Shown here in pieces: positions 7,829-16,992 of a stretch of DNA of 56,134 nucleotides. Under the pieces are notes generated by a model, which had not been told where the DNA came from, did not search any database, and was given only the letters and a program-made list of their open reading frames with translations. The stretch is taken from assembly GCA_947479475.1 (NCBI GenBank), contig CANJZW010000023.1:1-56134 (forward strand), in the 5' to 3' direction. The DNA is from Chthoniobacteraceae bacterium. Lineage in GTDB: Bacteria > Verrucomicrobiota > Verrucomicrobiia > Chthoniobacterales > Chthoniobacteraceae. The translations under genes and the position numbers were made by a program. Within the stretch, counting starts at the first letter, position 1. The number at the start of each line of letters is the position of its first letter.

Positions 7829-10435
7829 ATGAACATCGCCCCCATCATCGCCATCGCAGCGTTTTTTACGCTATCAACACTGAATGCCGCAGAGTTGGTT
7901 GATCAGAACCGCTTTGAGAAGGAAATCCTCGTGCCTGCGGCACGTGATGCGATCCAGATGGAAGTGCTACCGGGGGGCGATATCGTCTTTGCCGAGTTTC
8001 ATGGCACCTTAAAGCGTTGGAGCGCAGTGTCAGGAAGCGTTAACATACTCGGCACGGTGCCGGCATATGCGAAGGGCGAGGTCGGACTGCTAGGCCTGGC
8101 CGTGGCGAGAGACTTTGAGCAGAGCGGACATTTGTATGTGTTATTCTGTCCGGCGGCAAAGCAGGCGACGATGCGTGTGAGCCGATTTACCGTAAGGGAC
8201 GGCACGATGGCAGCCACCTCCGAGTTGGAGCTGCTTTCTTGGCCTTACGATAGCGAGCACGTCTTCCACATGGGCGGCGCGATGTGGATGGATGCGAAGG
8301 GCAATCTCTACATTGGCAATGGCGATAACTGTCACTGGAATCCAGGACTGCCGCAGGACACGCGGCCTGATCGAAAGAACTGGGATGCCTTCCGTTCCGC
8401 CGCAAACTCGCGCGATCTGCGCGGCAAGGTGCTGCGCATTCATCCTAAACCCGATGGCGGCTACTCGATTCCCGAGGACAATCTTTTCCCAGATGGCAAA
8501 GACGGCCGACCTGAGGTCTTCGCCATGGGTGTGCGCAATCCATTCCGACTCACCGTGGATGACAAAACCAGCACGCTCTACTTCGGCGATGTCGGGCCAA
8601 ACGTGCTGCCCGAGCTAGGAGTGAACCCCGTAGGCTACGAGGAGATCAATGCGACACAAACCGCCGGCAATTTTGGATGGCCTCTCTTTGTCGGTCCAAA
8701 TGAAGCACTGCCGCTTTATGACTTCGCCGCGAACAAGGAAATCAAACGCTACGACCCGCAATCGTCAGAAAATCTTTCGCCTCGAAACACGGGCATTCAA
8801 AAGCTGCCACCCGCCAAGCCTGCGCTCATCTGGTATTCGAACCTACCCTCAAAAGATTTCCCCACGCTCGGCAGCGGCGGGCGCTCCATCATGGCCGGAC
8901 CCGTGTACCACTATGAATCCGCAAATCCTTCGCCAACGAAACTCCCCGAGGAGCTCGATGGTCGTCTATTCATCTATGAGTGGATGCGGAACTGGATTCA
9001 GACTGTGAAGCTAGGCACCCGAGGTCCGGAGATCGAGCCCTTCGTACCGACATGGAACCTGCGCCGCCCCATCGACATGAAGATCGGCACCGATGGCACG
9101 CTCTACATGATCGAGTATGGCGACCAGTGGTGGGAAAACAACGACAGCCGTATCGTGCGAGTCGTTTATCGTCGCGGCAATAGAGCGCCTGTGGCACGCA
9201 TCATCGCGAAAGAAACAGCTGGCCTACACCCTTTGGTGCTTACATTTGATGCGGCGACATCGAGCGATCCCGATGGCGATGCACTGACGTTTGTTTGGAG
9301 CATTGCGGGAAAAGAATACGCCGGCGACGCAGCGAAGTTCACGCACACTTTTGAGCAGCCAGGCACCTATGAAGTCAGCGTGTCCGCACTCGATAGCAGC
9401 GGAGCGAAAAGCACGGCGAAAGAATTAATTTATGTCGGCAACGCTCGACCCATCGTGCGCTTCGAGTCGCCTGCACAGGGTTCGTTCTTTGATTGGGAGT
9501 CCAAGATTCCTTACAAAGTGTCCGTCACCGAAACTGACGGAGACACTGTGCACAACAATCTCGCCACCGTGCAGGGCGAATTCCGTGGTCGTCGCTTCGC
9601 CACCGATGGTGACAAGGACGTGATCGATCCTGGCCTTGCCATGATGCGCTCTAGCACCTGCTTTGCCTGCCACATGGCCGACACACCATCCGCTGGTCCG
9701 CCTTACAAGACAGTCGCTTTAAAATACAAGGACGACCCCACCGCTGTCGAGCGTCTCGCGCTGAAGGTCCTCAGTGGGGGCACCGGCGTGTGGGGACAGC
9801 TTCCCATGCCGCCGCATCCGCAGCACAGCATTGAGCAAATCCGCCGCATGGTTTCTTGGGTGCTCTCGCTCAAAGATGATCCCACAAGCCCGCCGCAGTC
9901 TGGAGCCAGTGGTAGCTACACCGCTCCGAAGAAGCCTGCAGAAGGCACGCGTGTGGACGAAGGCGTGCTCATCCTAAACGCCTCGTACACGGATGAGGGC
10001 AAGCATTCAACGATGCCGCGCCTGCGTGGGGAAGGCACATTGGTGCTGCATTCACGCCGCAAAAAAGCCGCACTCTACGATGAGAATCACGGCATGGCCT
10101 ACGTCGAATCCGTGGAAGGAGAACAGGCCATCCTAGGCCACTTCAAAAATAACTCCCACATCCTCTGGCGTGACCTGAACCTCACCGGTATCTCTCACAT
10201 CAACGTCCGTGCCGGTTGCTTCGACACAAAAGGAGGAACCTTTGAAATACGCAGCGGTTCACCCACGGGCCCCCTTCTCACAACCATCGAGGTGAAGACC
10301 ACCGGCGAAGGCAAGTTCCATGAAATCAACGCCGCTCTCACCCATGCGAACGGCCTAACCGATGTCTGCGTAGTCGCACGCTGCGCGGACAAATCCACCG
10401 TTCTCGGCCTAAACTGGATCGAGTTCCAACCCTGA
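7829..10435 (+). CDS. Secreted PQQ-dependent sugar dehydrogenase with PKD, cytochrome c and carbohydrate-binding-like modules
   Basis: From ATG 7829 (868 aa) the protein begins with a signal peptide (MNIAPIIAIAAFFTLSTLNA). Residues about 25-450 form a six-bladed propeller of the soluble glucose/sorbosone dehydrogenase family (GLLGLAV, GKVLRIHP, GVRNPFRL, GDVGPN, EEIN). A PKD domain follows (about 451-538, with SSDPDGDALTFVWS). Next is a c-type cytochrome module with haem motif CFACH (C611, C614, H615) and a likely Met ligand in LPMPPHPQ. The C-terminal 150 residues look like a CBM6-type beta-sandwich. The frame is open upstream to 7745, but that adds residues before the signal peptide. It likely oxidises a sugar outside the cytoplasm and passes electrons through its own haem. 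The substrate is unknown. Confidence 0.9.
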   Translation: MNIAPIIAIAAFFTLSTLNAAELVDQNRFEKEILVPAARDAIQMEVLPGGDIVFAEFHGTLKRWSAVSGSVNILGTVPAYAKGEVGLLGLAVARDFEQSGHLYVLFCPAAKQATMRVSRFTVRDGTMAATSELELLSWPYDSEHVFHMGGAMWMDAKGNLYIGNGDNCHWNPGLPQDTRPDRKNWDAFRSAANSRDLRGKVLRIHPKPDGGYSIPEDNLFPDGKDGRPEVFAMGVRNPFRLTVDDKTSTLYFGDVGPNVLPELGVNPVGYEEINATQTAGNFGWPLFVGPNEALPLYDFAANKEIKRYDPQSSENLSPRNTGIQKLPPAKPALIWYSNLPSKDFPTLGSGGRSIMAGPVYHYESANPSPTKLPEELDGRLFIYEWMRNWIQTVKLGTRGPEIEPFVPTWNLRRPIDMKIGTDGTLYMIEYGDQWWENNDSRIVRVVYRRGNRAPVARIIAKETAGLHPLVLTFDAATSSDPDGDALTFVWSIAGKEYAGDAAKFTHTFEQPGTYEVSVSALDSSGAKSTAKELIYVGNARPIVRFESPAQGSFFDWESKIPYKVSVTETDGDTVHNNLATVQGEFRGRRFATDGDKDVIDPGLAMMRSSTCFACHMADTPSAGPPYKTVALKYKDDPTAVERLALKVLSGGTGVWGQLPMPPHPQHSIEQIRRMVSWVLSLKDDPTSPPQSGASGSYTAPKKPAEGTRVDEGVLILNASYTDEGKHSTMPRLRGEGTLVLHSRRKKAALYDENHGMAYVESVEGEQAILGHFKNNSHILWRDLNLTGISHINVRAGCFDTKGGTFEIRSGSPTGPLLTTIEVKTTGEGKFHEINAALTHANGLTDVCVVARCADKSTVLGLNWIEFQP

Positions 10436-11050
10436 GTTGATTTTTAGCCAGAACCATAGCCATCCGACAGGGATGACGAAATAAGCTAAAAAAATGGGCT
10501 AGAAAAAGGATCCCTAGCACTCAGTAGGGTACGCACCAAAAACCAGCCCTCACGGATATTACACAGCGCAAACGCAGCGCGGTGGCCTGTGGATACAGCC
10601 CTGATGGTGTAGGCGCTGCTGCGCTTCCAAGCATTTTGTCAGCTTGGGCCCACCGTTTTACCCGTCTTTTTGCGGTGGTGCACTCCGCGGTTTGGGAACG
10701 ACTCGATCTGCTCAGGCTTCTGAAAAGCTATGGAACAGCATCCGGGCGAATACGATGTGCGGGGGCCCTCAACCAAGCCTGGCCGCAGCTCTGGTTCTCT
10801 GAGAAGGCCCTTCCTTCAGCACAAAAGACCGCACCAACAATGTAAATCTTAGGGGACAGCGTCTACACTAAAAAAGAAAAGGCGGTCGTAAAAGTTGCAA
10901 CCGCCTCCGTTCAGAATCCGCCGCCGTTACTTTGTACCGTTCTTCTGAACCCCACGTTTTTCTCAGGCTGTGGGATGACTGTGAAATCAAATTAATCCAA
11001 AACTGCAGCTAACTTGTTCGAGCATCGGGAAATTAGCCACCAATGGCGAT
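10436..11050. other. Intergenic region between convergent genes
   Basis: This is the 3' side of the sugar dehydrogenase and of the minus-strand ceramidase operon. The only open frame above 80 codons (10582-10845) has no recognisable domain. A terminator-like hairpin reading on the minus strand lies at 10870-10905 and is listed separately. Confidence 0.5.
10870..10905 (-). terminator. Rho-independent terminator for the minus-strand operon
   Basis: On the minus strand a GGCGGT/ACCGCC stem (10905-10900 with 10886-10881) is followed at once by a T-rich tail (TTTTCTTTTT). It lies about 150 nt after the stop of the 11051-12547 gene. Stem and tail are seen directly; activity is inferred. Confidence 0.6.
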
Positions 11051-12547
11051 TCACTTAGAACGGGTGCGAAGATTCGAAAACATCTTTTCCATCACCTCTA
11101 CAATTTTTGGGGACGCTTGCGTTTCCAGATAACTACTGCGGGCGCGCCAGGTTTCGTAACCGCCCAAGGCGTGGTGTTCTGGCGTTGGGAGGTAGCCGTT
11201 GTAACCGTTAGCTAGCGAGATGGTAAAGTGCCTCGCAAACGGGCTCTTTGCTTTTAGGTGCAGTCCGATTTCCACGAACACCTCGCAGGGAATGGCCCCG
11301 ATGCTCAGGTCGTTGATGCGGTGCATCTGAATTTTCACGGGGACTATATCCGGGTAATCCGCGAGCTTTACTGCCTCGCGGGCGTATATGGCTTTCATGC
11401 TGGACCACTGACCGTCTTTGTCCTTTGGAATGGAATCCATCCACTCGCGAGCCTGCGCGAGTTCCGGAGGGGAGGCTTTGCGCACTGCCAGTTCGAGGTC
11501 GGCCTCTTCACTGTCGAGTGTAACCTTCGCCTGCCATTTGATCGTCTCGTAGGCCTCCAGCGCTGTATCGGCTAATGTCCGGGCGACCACCTGCAAATTT
11601 TCGGCTGCATTGCGGCGGGTGCGGGGAGGTAAAGCGCCGAAATTAATCCCGTTGATATTACCGCTAGTCCCGTTGGACATGATTCCAACAAACGCCGGCT
11701 TGCCCTCATATCTCGGGTCTGCTGCGCCGACCCGGGAAGCAATCTCAGCGGCAAAGGCACCGAAATAATCCGCGCTAATGGCGGGATTACCGCTCGCATA
11801 GTGCAAGCTGTAGTTGGCAAGCAAACCCAGCGGGCGCTTGTCTGCGACGCTGCGCACCGCCAGCACCGCGACGTCCTGATCCACCGGACCGGCGGGCACG
11901 GATACCTTCAAATTGCCTGCGCCTGGATTCATCCTCGCACGGTCCGTCGTGAGGCCAAAGGGGTTCTCATAAGACTCCCCATCCTTCACAAGCCAGCGTC
12001 GGTTGAAGACGTGGACGGGATCGCTTCCAAAAGCCCAACCCAATTCCGCCGGTTCGAGATTCTTGAGCGCTTGAATGATTCCGCGTGCGATGTTTGGGCC
12101 CACCGTTTTCACATATTCCGGGTCCGGGTCGCTCTGGAAAGCAGAGGTTAAGGCCGCAGCCGAATGCGTGTGTGTTGCCGAAACGAGGATCTGGGTTTTG
12201 GGTACTCCCGTCTCGCGGGACGCGATTTCCTTGGCTTCCTCCACAATCTCGCGCGGCAATAAACAGGCGTCCACGACGACAAATACCAACGCCCGGGTGC
12301 CGTCGTGCAAGGCCAGGCAACGCGCGTTCATCGGATCGTGAATTCCATCGGCGAAGGCGCCCTTCATATTGCCGTTAATCGGCGCGGGAAACTTTGTGGG
12401 CGAGATATCCTGGGCGTAGGCGCCCGCACGAAAGACCGACGCGGAACCGATCGCGGGAGCGCTATTGCCTTTGAGCGCTGGAGCTTGGCCTGCCGCCAGA
12501 GCCGTTCCGAGTAATCCGAACAGGGCAAACCAAGAGAGGATTTTCAT
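11051..12547 (-). CDS. Neutral/alkaline non-lysosomal ceramidase-like secreted hydrolase (paralogue 1)
   Basis: 498 aa with a signal peptide (MKILSWFALFGLLGTALA). The sequence fits the N-terminal domain of neutral ceramidases: AYAQDISP near the start, VFVVVDACLLP, the zinc-binding SATHTHSAA block, a second His in NYSLHYASG, an E in EVFVEIGLHLK and the NGYNGYLPTPEHHALGGYET block near the C terminus. These match the known ligand positions (two His, Glu, Tyr) of the family. True ceramidases are longer and carry an Ig-like C-terminal domain, absent here, so the substrate may be another amide. It is the last gene of the row 16807-11051, which also holds a second paralogue. Confidence 0.85.
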   Translation of the reverse strand: MKILSWFALFGLLGTALAAGQAPALKGNSAPAIGSASVFRAGAYAQDISPTKFPAPINGNMKGAFADGIHDPMNARCLALHDGTRALVFVVVDACLLPREIVEEAKEIASRETGVPKTQILVSATHTHSAAALTSAFQSDPDPEYVKTVGPNIARGIIQALKNLEPAELGWAFGSDPVHVFNRRWLVKDGESYENPFGLTTDRARMNPGAGNLKVSVPAGPVDQDVAVLAVRSVADKRPLGLLANYSLHYASGNPAISADYFGAFAAEIASRVGAADPRYEGKPAFVGIMSNGTSGNINGINFGALPPRTRRNAAENLQVVARTLADTALEAYETIKWQAKVTLDSEEADLELAVRKASPPELAQAREWMDSIPKDKDGQWSSMKAIYAREAVKLADYPDIVPVKIQMHRINDLSIGAIPCEVFVEIGLHLKAKSPFARHFTISLANGYNGYLPTPEHHALGGYETWRARSSYLETQASPKIVEVMEKMFSNLRTRSK

Positions 12548-12605
12548 AGGGATGTATTTTAAAGTGAAGCGGGGACGGATGGTTTAGTTTCGAATAAAAG
12601 CAGAG

Positions 12606-14120
12606 TTACTTGCGGCCCAAGGCGCGCCGCAAAAGATTGTGTGTGATTTTTTGCACGCGCTCATCCGGGCCGTGTGGACGGCTCGAATGTGACCACGGCA
12701 GCACATGGCCCGGCGGCGTCGAGAGGCCCTGCGCCCAAAAAATCGAGGCGGCGTTGAATACGTAGTTGCCCTTTGGGCCGGGGTAAATCGTGGCCGTCCA
12801 CTGTTGGGGCTTGGTCCCTCCAACCCAAGCGGTGCCTGCTCCCACGACTTCCAGTCCCGGAATTTCGGTAGCCGGCTGACCGTGATACTCCCAACCAACC
12901 AATCCAGGAACCGAATCGCCTTTTTTCATGCCGGTGCCCGCAAAAATCCAGTGTTCCGGTATTTCGCAAACCCAGTCGCCGCCACCATTGACGGGCTCCA
13001 CATTGCGCGCACCCATCAGAAGCCCCTCATCAGGACCGTGTTCTGGAAATGGACCATTGCGGAGCTGACGGTTTTTTGCGTATTCATTTTCTCCGCCGTA
13101 AGGCCCGCCGCGAAACATGGTCCGGTTGGGAGCCCCATCGGCACCCGCACGCAGGGGCGTGACCCAACACACCGAATTGCCCGATAAAAACAGCAGGTTG
13201 ACCCCGCTATCGCGCATTTTTTCTACGCTCCGGAACTGGCGGATGTCCCAGTATTCGTCATGCCCAACGCTGATAAATGCCTTGCACTGAAGCCCACGAT
13301 CGGGTGTTACCATGTCGCTGTTGGAACAATAACTCACATCGTACCCGTGCTGCTCGAGCCAGTAAGCTAAGGGAAACTCGAAAGGCAAAAACTCACCGGA
13401 GCCAACGGTGAGAGGATCATTGACGACGCCCTGGTGCTGCGCTTCACGGCCATACGGACGGTCGAAACTCACATCAGCCCACGGCCCCTCATTGCCCTTG
13501 GGATGAGTATAGACCGAATAGTTGTTGGGCCAGCGGTTGTACGCCTGCCAGGTGTTGTCGCTGCATTGCAGAAGAATGTCTGCGGGACGTTCATCGCGCA
13601 CAATGAACACGACATAGCTCTGCCAGTAAGCCTCTTGGCCCTCTGGAATGGTAGTCATGCGTCCCAAATAAACACCACTGGGCCAGTCAGACGGGATGTC
13701 GAGACGCAGCGTAGGTTCCCATCGGCACTCGTGAATATTTTTCTCACCGGGCGCAGGTGTCGTCTGCGTGCGACTGGTGAACGGCCCCGATTCCTGCATT
13801 TTTCTAGCACCTCGGCCGCCGTAATAGCCAAGCCGGAAAATCTCCAAGCGGAACTGTCTCGCGGGTTTTGCCGAGGTCATGATCTCAAGGGACTCCCCCG
13901 CGAGCACGCTCTGGCGCGAACAATACCCTTCAATTAAAGGCGAACGAAACCCCTCAGCGTCCACTCGGATTCGGGTCAACTGCCAGTCCGTCGCGCCCTT
14001 TTTGAGATTTTCAGTTCTGATTAGTTCGGGCATCGCGGGAGCGGCTGCGCTGGAAGACGGCCGGAGGTGCGCCACCACGGCTGCGGCTCCGGCGGTTGTA
14101 ATAAAATGGCGTCTGTTCAT
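12606..14120 (-). CDS. Tat-exported N,N-dimethylformamidase beta-subunit-like protein
   Basis: From ATG 14120 the protein has a twin-arginine leader (MNRRHFITTAGAAAVVAH) and 504 residues; the frame extends to 14201 but the Tat motif fixes the start. It matches the large-subunit C-terminal-like domain of N,N-dimethylformamidase. Features are EIFRLGYYGGRGAR near the N terminus, LLQCSDNTWQAYNRW, and the family signature SVGHDEYWD followed by LLFLSGNSVCWVT. DMFase proper is a cytoplasmic mononuclear-iron enzyme with a small subunit. No small subunit is seen here, and export argues for a different amide or a polysaccharide-linked substrate. It lies between two ceramidase-like genes, 59 and 90 nt away. 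Confidence 0.8.
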   Translation of the reverse strand: MNRRHFITTAGAAAVVAHLRPSSSAAAPAMPELIRTENLKKGATDWQLTRIRVDAEGFRSPLIEGYCSRQSVLAGESLEIMTSAKPARQFRLEIFRLGYYGGRGARKMQESGPFTSRTQTTPAPGEKNIHECRWEPTLRLDIPSDWPSGVYLGRMTTIPEGQEAYWQSYVVFIVRDERPADILLQCSDNTWQAYNRWPNNYSVYTHPKGNEGPWADVSFDRPYGREAQHQGVVNDPLTVGSGEFLPFEFPLAYWLEQHGYDVSYCSNSDMVTPDRGLQCKAFISVGHDEYWDIRQFRSVEKMRDSGVNLLFLSGNSVCWVTPLRAGADGAPNRTMFRGGPYGGENEYAKNRQLRNGPFPEHGPDEGLLMGARNVEPVNGGGDWVCEIPEHWIFAGTGMKKGDSVPGLVGWEYHGQPATEIPGLEVVGAGTAWVGGTKPQQWTATIYPGPKGNYVFNAASIFWAQGLSTPPGHVLPWSHSSRPHGPDERVQKITHNLLRRALGRK

Positions 14121-14209
14121 GGGTGGGGATGGAGTGGGCGGACCAACGAGGAGGTGATAGTTTGAGAAAAGCAACAGCTGCTCGGCGATAGAGGCCGGCA
14201 TTGACAGCG

Positions 14210-15580
14210 TTACTTGAGGGATTCGCGCAGTTCCATCACCGTGGAGACGATCTGCCGCTCAGCGTTTGAGCTCCAGCGGGAGGGGTGACTGCCGTAAACC
14301 ATCGCTCCTCCCGCTTCATAACCACCTTCCTTCCAGATGCGAAGACTGGGGATGTAGGCCATCACGTCGTTCGTGTATCCGCTCACCCAAACGAGCGGAT
14401 CGGTGAGCTCTCGTTTGAGCCGCAGCGAGTAATCAACGACCACTTCGCCACCCAGAGTCACCCAAGTCAATTCGTCCCCGAAACGCACCACTTGCACCGG
14501 ATAAGGATACACGGGAGAAAGCGGTTCCGCGTCCTGCATGCGGGCAAGCAGGCGTGTGGCGTGGGAAGAAACCCATTTGTCACTAGACTTCTGTTCCTCC
14601 AGCAGCTCTTCACGAGTCGGTATTTTATCGTAGGCGAGCGGGATTTCGCGGTAGGCGGTGCGAAGGCTGCCTTTGAGGCCGCGGAGCTTGGTGGTGAGCG
14701 CCGCCTCAACCGCCGTCGCCAAAGTTTGCCCGTGTGTGCGCGCAAGCTCCACCGTCTTGCGCGGGTAAGGGTTTTGATCCCCGCTACAGCCGTTGACAAA
14801 CAACGCCACCGCGCCCGGATGCGCTTCCTCCAGGGCAGCCTGGGCGTATCCTGCGTAATCTCCGCTAAACTTCTGGTGTCCTAAAGTTGTGCAATGGCAC
14901 GAATAACCAAAAAGCACAGCGATCTCCCTGCCCTCGGCGCTTGCCGCCTTAAGCACGGGCACACTCTGATCTACCAAGCCTTCCGGATTGGGGAAGTTGC
15001 GCCACCCACCTTTGTCGTCAGGAGTGCGGCGGTTCATGGAAAAGCCGCACCGGGCGCTGCCGTATTCGACATGAGCGGGTGCGACGGTGCGAAACGCCTC
15101 GCGCAAGAGGTTCACAATGGAGTCTTCCAACTTTGTCGTATACTCTGTTGCGTCCTGATTGCGCTGGGCGATGTCATCCGCCCCCAATCCTTTCCCTGTG
15201 CGCAATTCCGGGCCGCTGTGCGTATGCGACGCGTTAATGGCAAGATTGGCAGACTCGATTCCAAGCTCCTTTTTGATGCGCTCCGCCACAGCCTGCCGGA
15301 GGCCTCTTGGCACTCCAATCAAATCTAGGGTCACAAGCCCAAACTTCATCCCCACCTCGTCCACGAGCGCAAACGCCTTTGCGTACAAGTCTAATTCCAC
15401 ACCCTCCGATGGCGTGGTGCGGGCCGCGTAGCCCGCCATAAGCATGGGCTTGTCGGGCGTGATTTTCACTGAGGCTGCGCCGGCCTTCCAGTGGGTGGGT
15501 TCCGGAATCGGGGCTGCAATCAACGCGGTGGAGTTGAGCAGAAATAGAAGAAGCGCAGGGAGAAGGGGGATGGCTTTCAT
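14210..15580 (-). CDS. Neutral/alkaline non-lysosomal ceramidase-like secreted hydrolase (paralogue 2)
   Basis: 456 aa with a signal peptide (MKAIPLLPALLLFLLNSTALIA). The domain begins with GAASVKITPDKP-LMAGYAAR, the typical N terminus of this family. It then has the zinc motif NASHTHSGPEL, FGYSCHCTTLG, GGEVVVDYSLRLK and NDVMAYIPSLRIWKEGGYE. All four expected metal-ligand blocks are present. Similarity to the 11051-12547 product is at motif level only, so the duplication is old. It lies 24 nt downstream of the MFS permease stop and 89 nt before the dimethylformamidase-like gene, as in one operon. Probable role: hydrolysis of an amide or acylated compound outside the cytoplasm. Confidence 0.85.
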   Translation of the reverse strand: MKAIPLLPALLLFLLNSTALIAAPIPEPTHWKAGAASVKITPDKPMLMAGYAARTTPSEGVELDLYAKAFALVDEVGMKFGLVTLDLIGVPRGLRQAVAERIKKELGIESANLAINASHTHSGPELRTGKGLGADDIAQRNQDATEYTTKLEDSIVNLLREAFRTVAPAHVEYGSARCGFSMNRRTPDDKGGWRNFPNPEGLVDQSVPVLKAASAEGREIAVLFGYSCHCTTLGHQKFSGDYAGYAQAALEEAHPGAVALFVNGCSGDQNPYPRKTVELARTHGQTLATAVEAALTTKLRGLKGSLRTAYREIPLAYDKIPTREELLEEQKSSDKWVSSHATRLLARMQDAEPLSPVYPYPVQVVRFGDELTWVTLGGEVVVDYSLRLKRELTDPLVWVSGYTNDVMAYIPSLRIWKEGGYEAGGAMVYGSHPSRWSSNAERQIVSTVMELRESLK

Positions 15581-15604
15581 TTCCAGGGGGTGCGTCGCTT
15601 CGCT

Positions 15605-16807
15605 CTAAGTGGCGGCTTTGGTCTTCGGGTCTTCTCGGAACAACAGCCCAAACACCACCACAAGAACCGCTGCCATTGCCGCTGGAATTAACCAGATCGC
15701 CTGCCAGTTGTGCGTAGCGCCTTCCGTATAGCGTTGTGCCACAACACCGGAGAGCCATGACCCGACAAACATCCCCGCACCGAGGGTCACAATGGCGTGC
15801 AATCCCTGTGCGGCGGCGCGGATGTCTGGCCCCGCATGGCGGTCTACGTACATACGACCCATCACAAAAATAAAATCGTAGCACATTCCATGCAGCAAAA
15901 TCCCCGTGAAAAGCATCCAAAGAGCGGAGGCGTTTTGTTGGAAGAGAGCGAAAAGTCCGAAGCGCACAGCCCAGGCGCCGATGCCAAGAATCAGAATTCC
16001 TTTGGCGCCCAGACGAGGCAATAACACGGGAAGCAGAAGAAGGAATACCACGTCGGAGACCTGCCCGAGAGTCATCTTTGCGGCGGCATTTGGGATGGCC
16101 AACTCATTCATGAACGCGTTCATCCAACTAAAATAGAAGCTGAGCGGGACACAGATTAAAAAAGAGCAAAGCATGAATGTCGCAAAAGAACGGTCCTTGA
16201 GCAACTTGAGCGCGTCAAACCCAAGCAAGGTGCCGAGAGAGGCCGGCGTCCCTGCACCTCTGGGCGGGGTGTGAGGAAGAGTGAAGGAATACACCCCCAT
16301 TGCGAGCGCTGCCACCGAGGCGAGCTTAAACATACCCGCGTTATCCTCCAGTTTGAGCGCGCTCACGACCAGTCCCGCCACAATCCAACCCACACTCGCC
16401 ATGATCATCACCAACGGAAACTCGCGAGCCGGATTCTTGGAATGATTCAGCGTAAGCGAGTTTGTCAGTCCATGCCCCGCCATGTACGTCACAGTATAAG
16501 CGAGAAGCACGGGATAAAAACTGCCGAACTCTTTTAACGTCGATACCCAATATAATAGGCCGGCTCCAAGCAGGTGCAAAAATCCAAGAATACGCTGCGT
16601 GGCGAAAAACCGGTCTGCAATGACTCCCCCGATCAGCGGAGACAAGAGCGCCCCAACGGCGGTCGTTCCATAGGCCAAGCCGACTTGCCCGCCGGTGAAT
16701 CCCAGCTCCTTGGTGGTGTATGTGGCCATCGTTACGTACCACGAACTCCACACAAAATAGTGGAGAAAGACCATCAACCAAAGACGGACAAGCAGAAGAG
16801 GATTCAT
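15605..16807 (-). CDS. MFS permease, NupG/XapB nucleoside-symporter-like
   Basis: About 400 aa from ATG 16807 (MNPLLLVRLWLMVFLHYFVWSSW). The frame extends to 16873, but the extra residues are not membrane-like. Twelve hydrophobic segments are visible. Family features include the N-terminal RLWLMVFLHYFVWSSW helix, GALLSPLIGGVIADRFF after TM2, HGMCYDFIFVMGRMYVD, and AQGLHAIVTLGAGMFVGSW. These resemble nucleoside:proton symporters of the NupG type, which verrucomicrobia use widely near catabolic genes. It is the first gene of the ceramidase-like row, so it may import the product released by those enzymes; that link is inference. Confidence 0.85.
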   Translation of the reverse strand: MNPLLLVRLWLMVFLHYFVWSSWYVTMATYTTKELGFTGGQVGLAYGTTAVGALLSPLIGGVIADRFFATQRILGFLHLLGAGLLYWVSTLKEFGSFYPVLLAYTVTYMAGHGLTNSLTLNHSKNPAREFPLVMIMASVGWIVAGLVVSALKLEDNAGMFKLASVAALAMGVYSFTLPHTPPRGAGTPASLGTLLGFDALKLLKDRSFATFMLCSFLICVPLSFYFSWMNAFMNELAIPNAAAKMTLGQVSDVVFLLLLPVLLPRLGAKGILILGIGAWAVRFGLFALFQQNASALWMLFTGILLHGMCYDFIFVMGRMYVDRHAGPDIRAAAQGLHAIVTLGAGMFVGSWLSGVVAQRYTEGATHNWQAIWLIPAAMAAVLVVVFGLLFREDPKTKAAT

Positions 16808-16992
16808 AGGGGGGATTTTGGGGTGAGTCTTAAGTCCACCACAAAACATGGCCCACGGCAATTCCCGAAGCACCTATGCCCGAACAGTTTTGCCTGACCC
16901 CCACGAAACGCCCCTGACAAAGCTCCTTTCAAACCGGCATTTCTCAGAGCGGCCGCCCCCCAAAGATGTCAAAGCAATAGACTGGCAGCTGG

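Noticed and set aside
15234..15920. 228-codon minus-strand ORF over the ceramidase/MFS junction
   Set aside because: It overlaps two well-supported genes in another frame and has no recognisable sequence.
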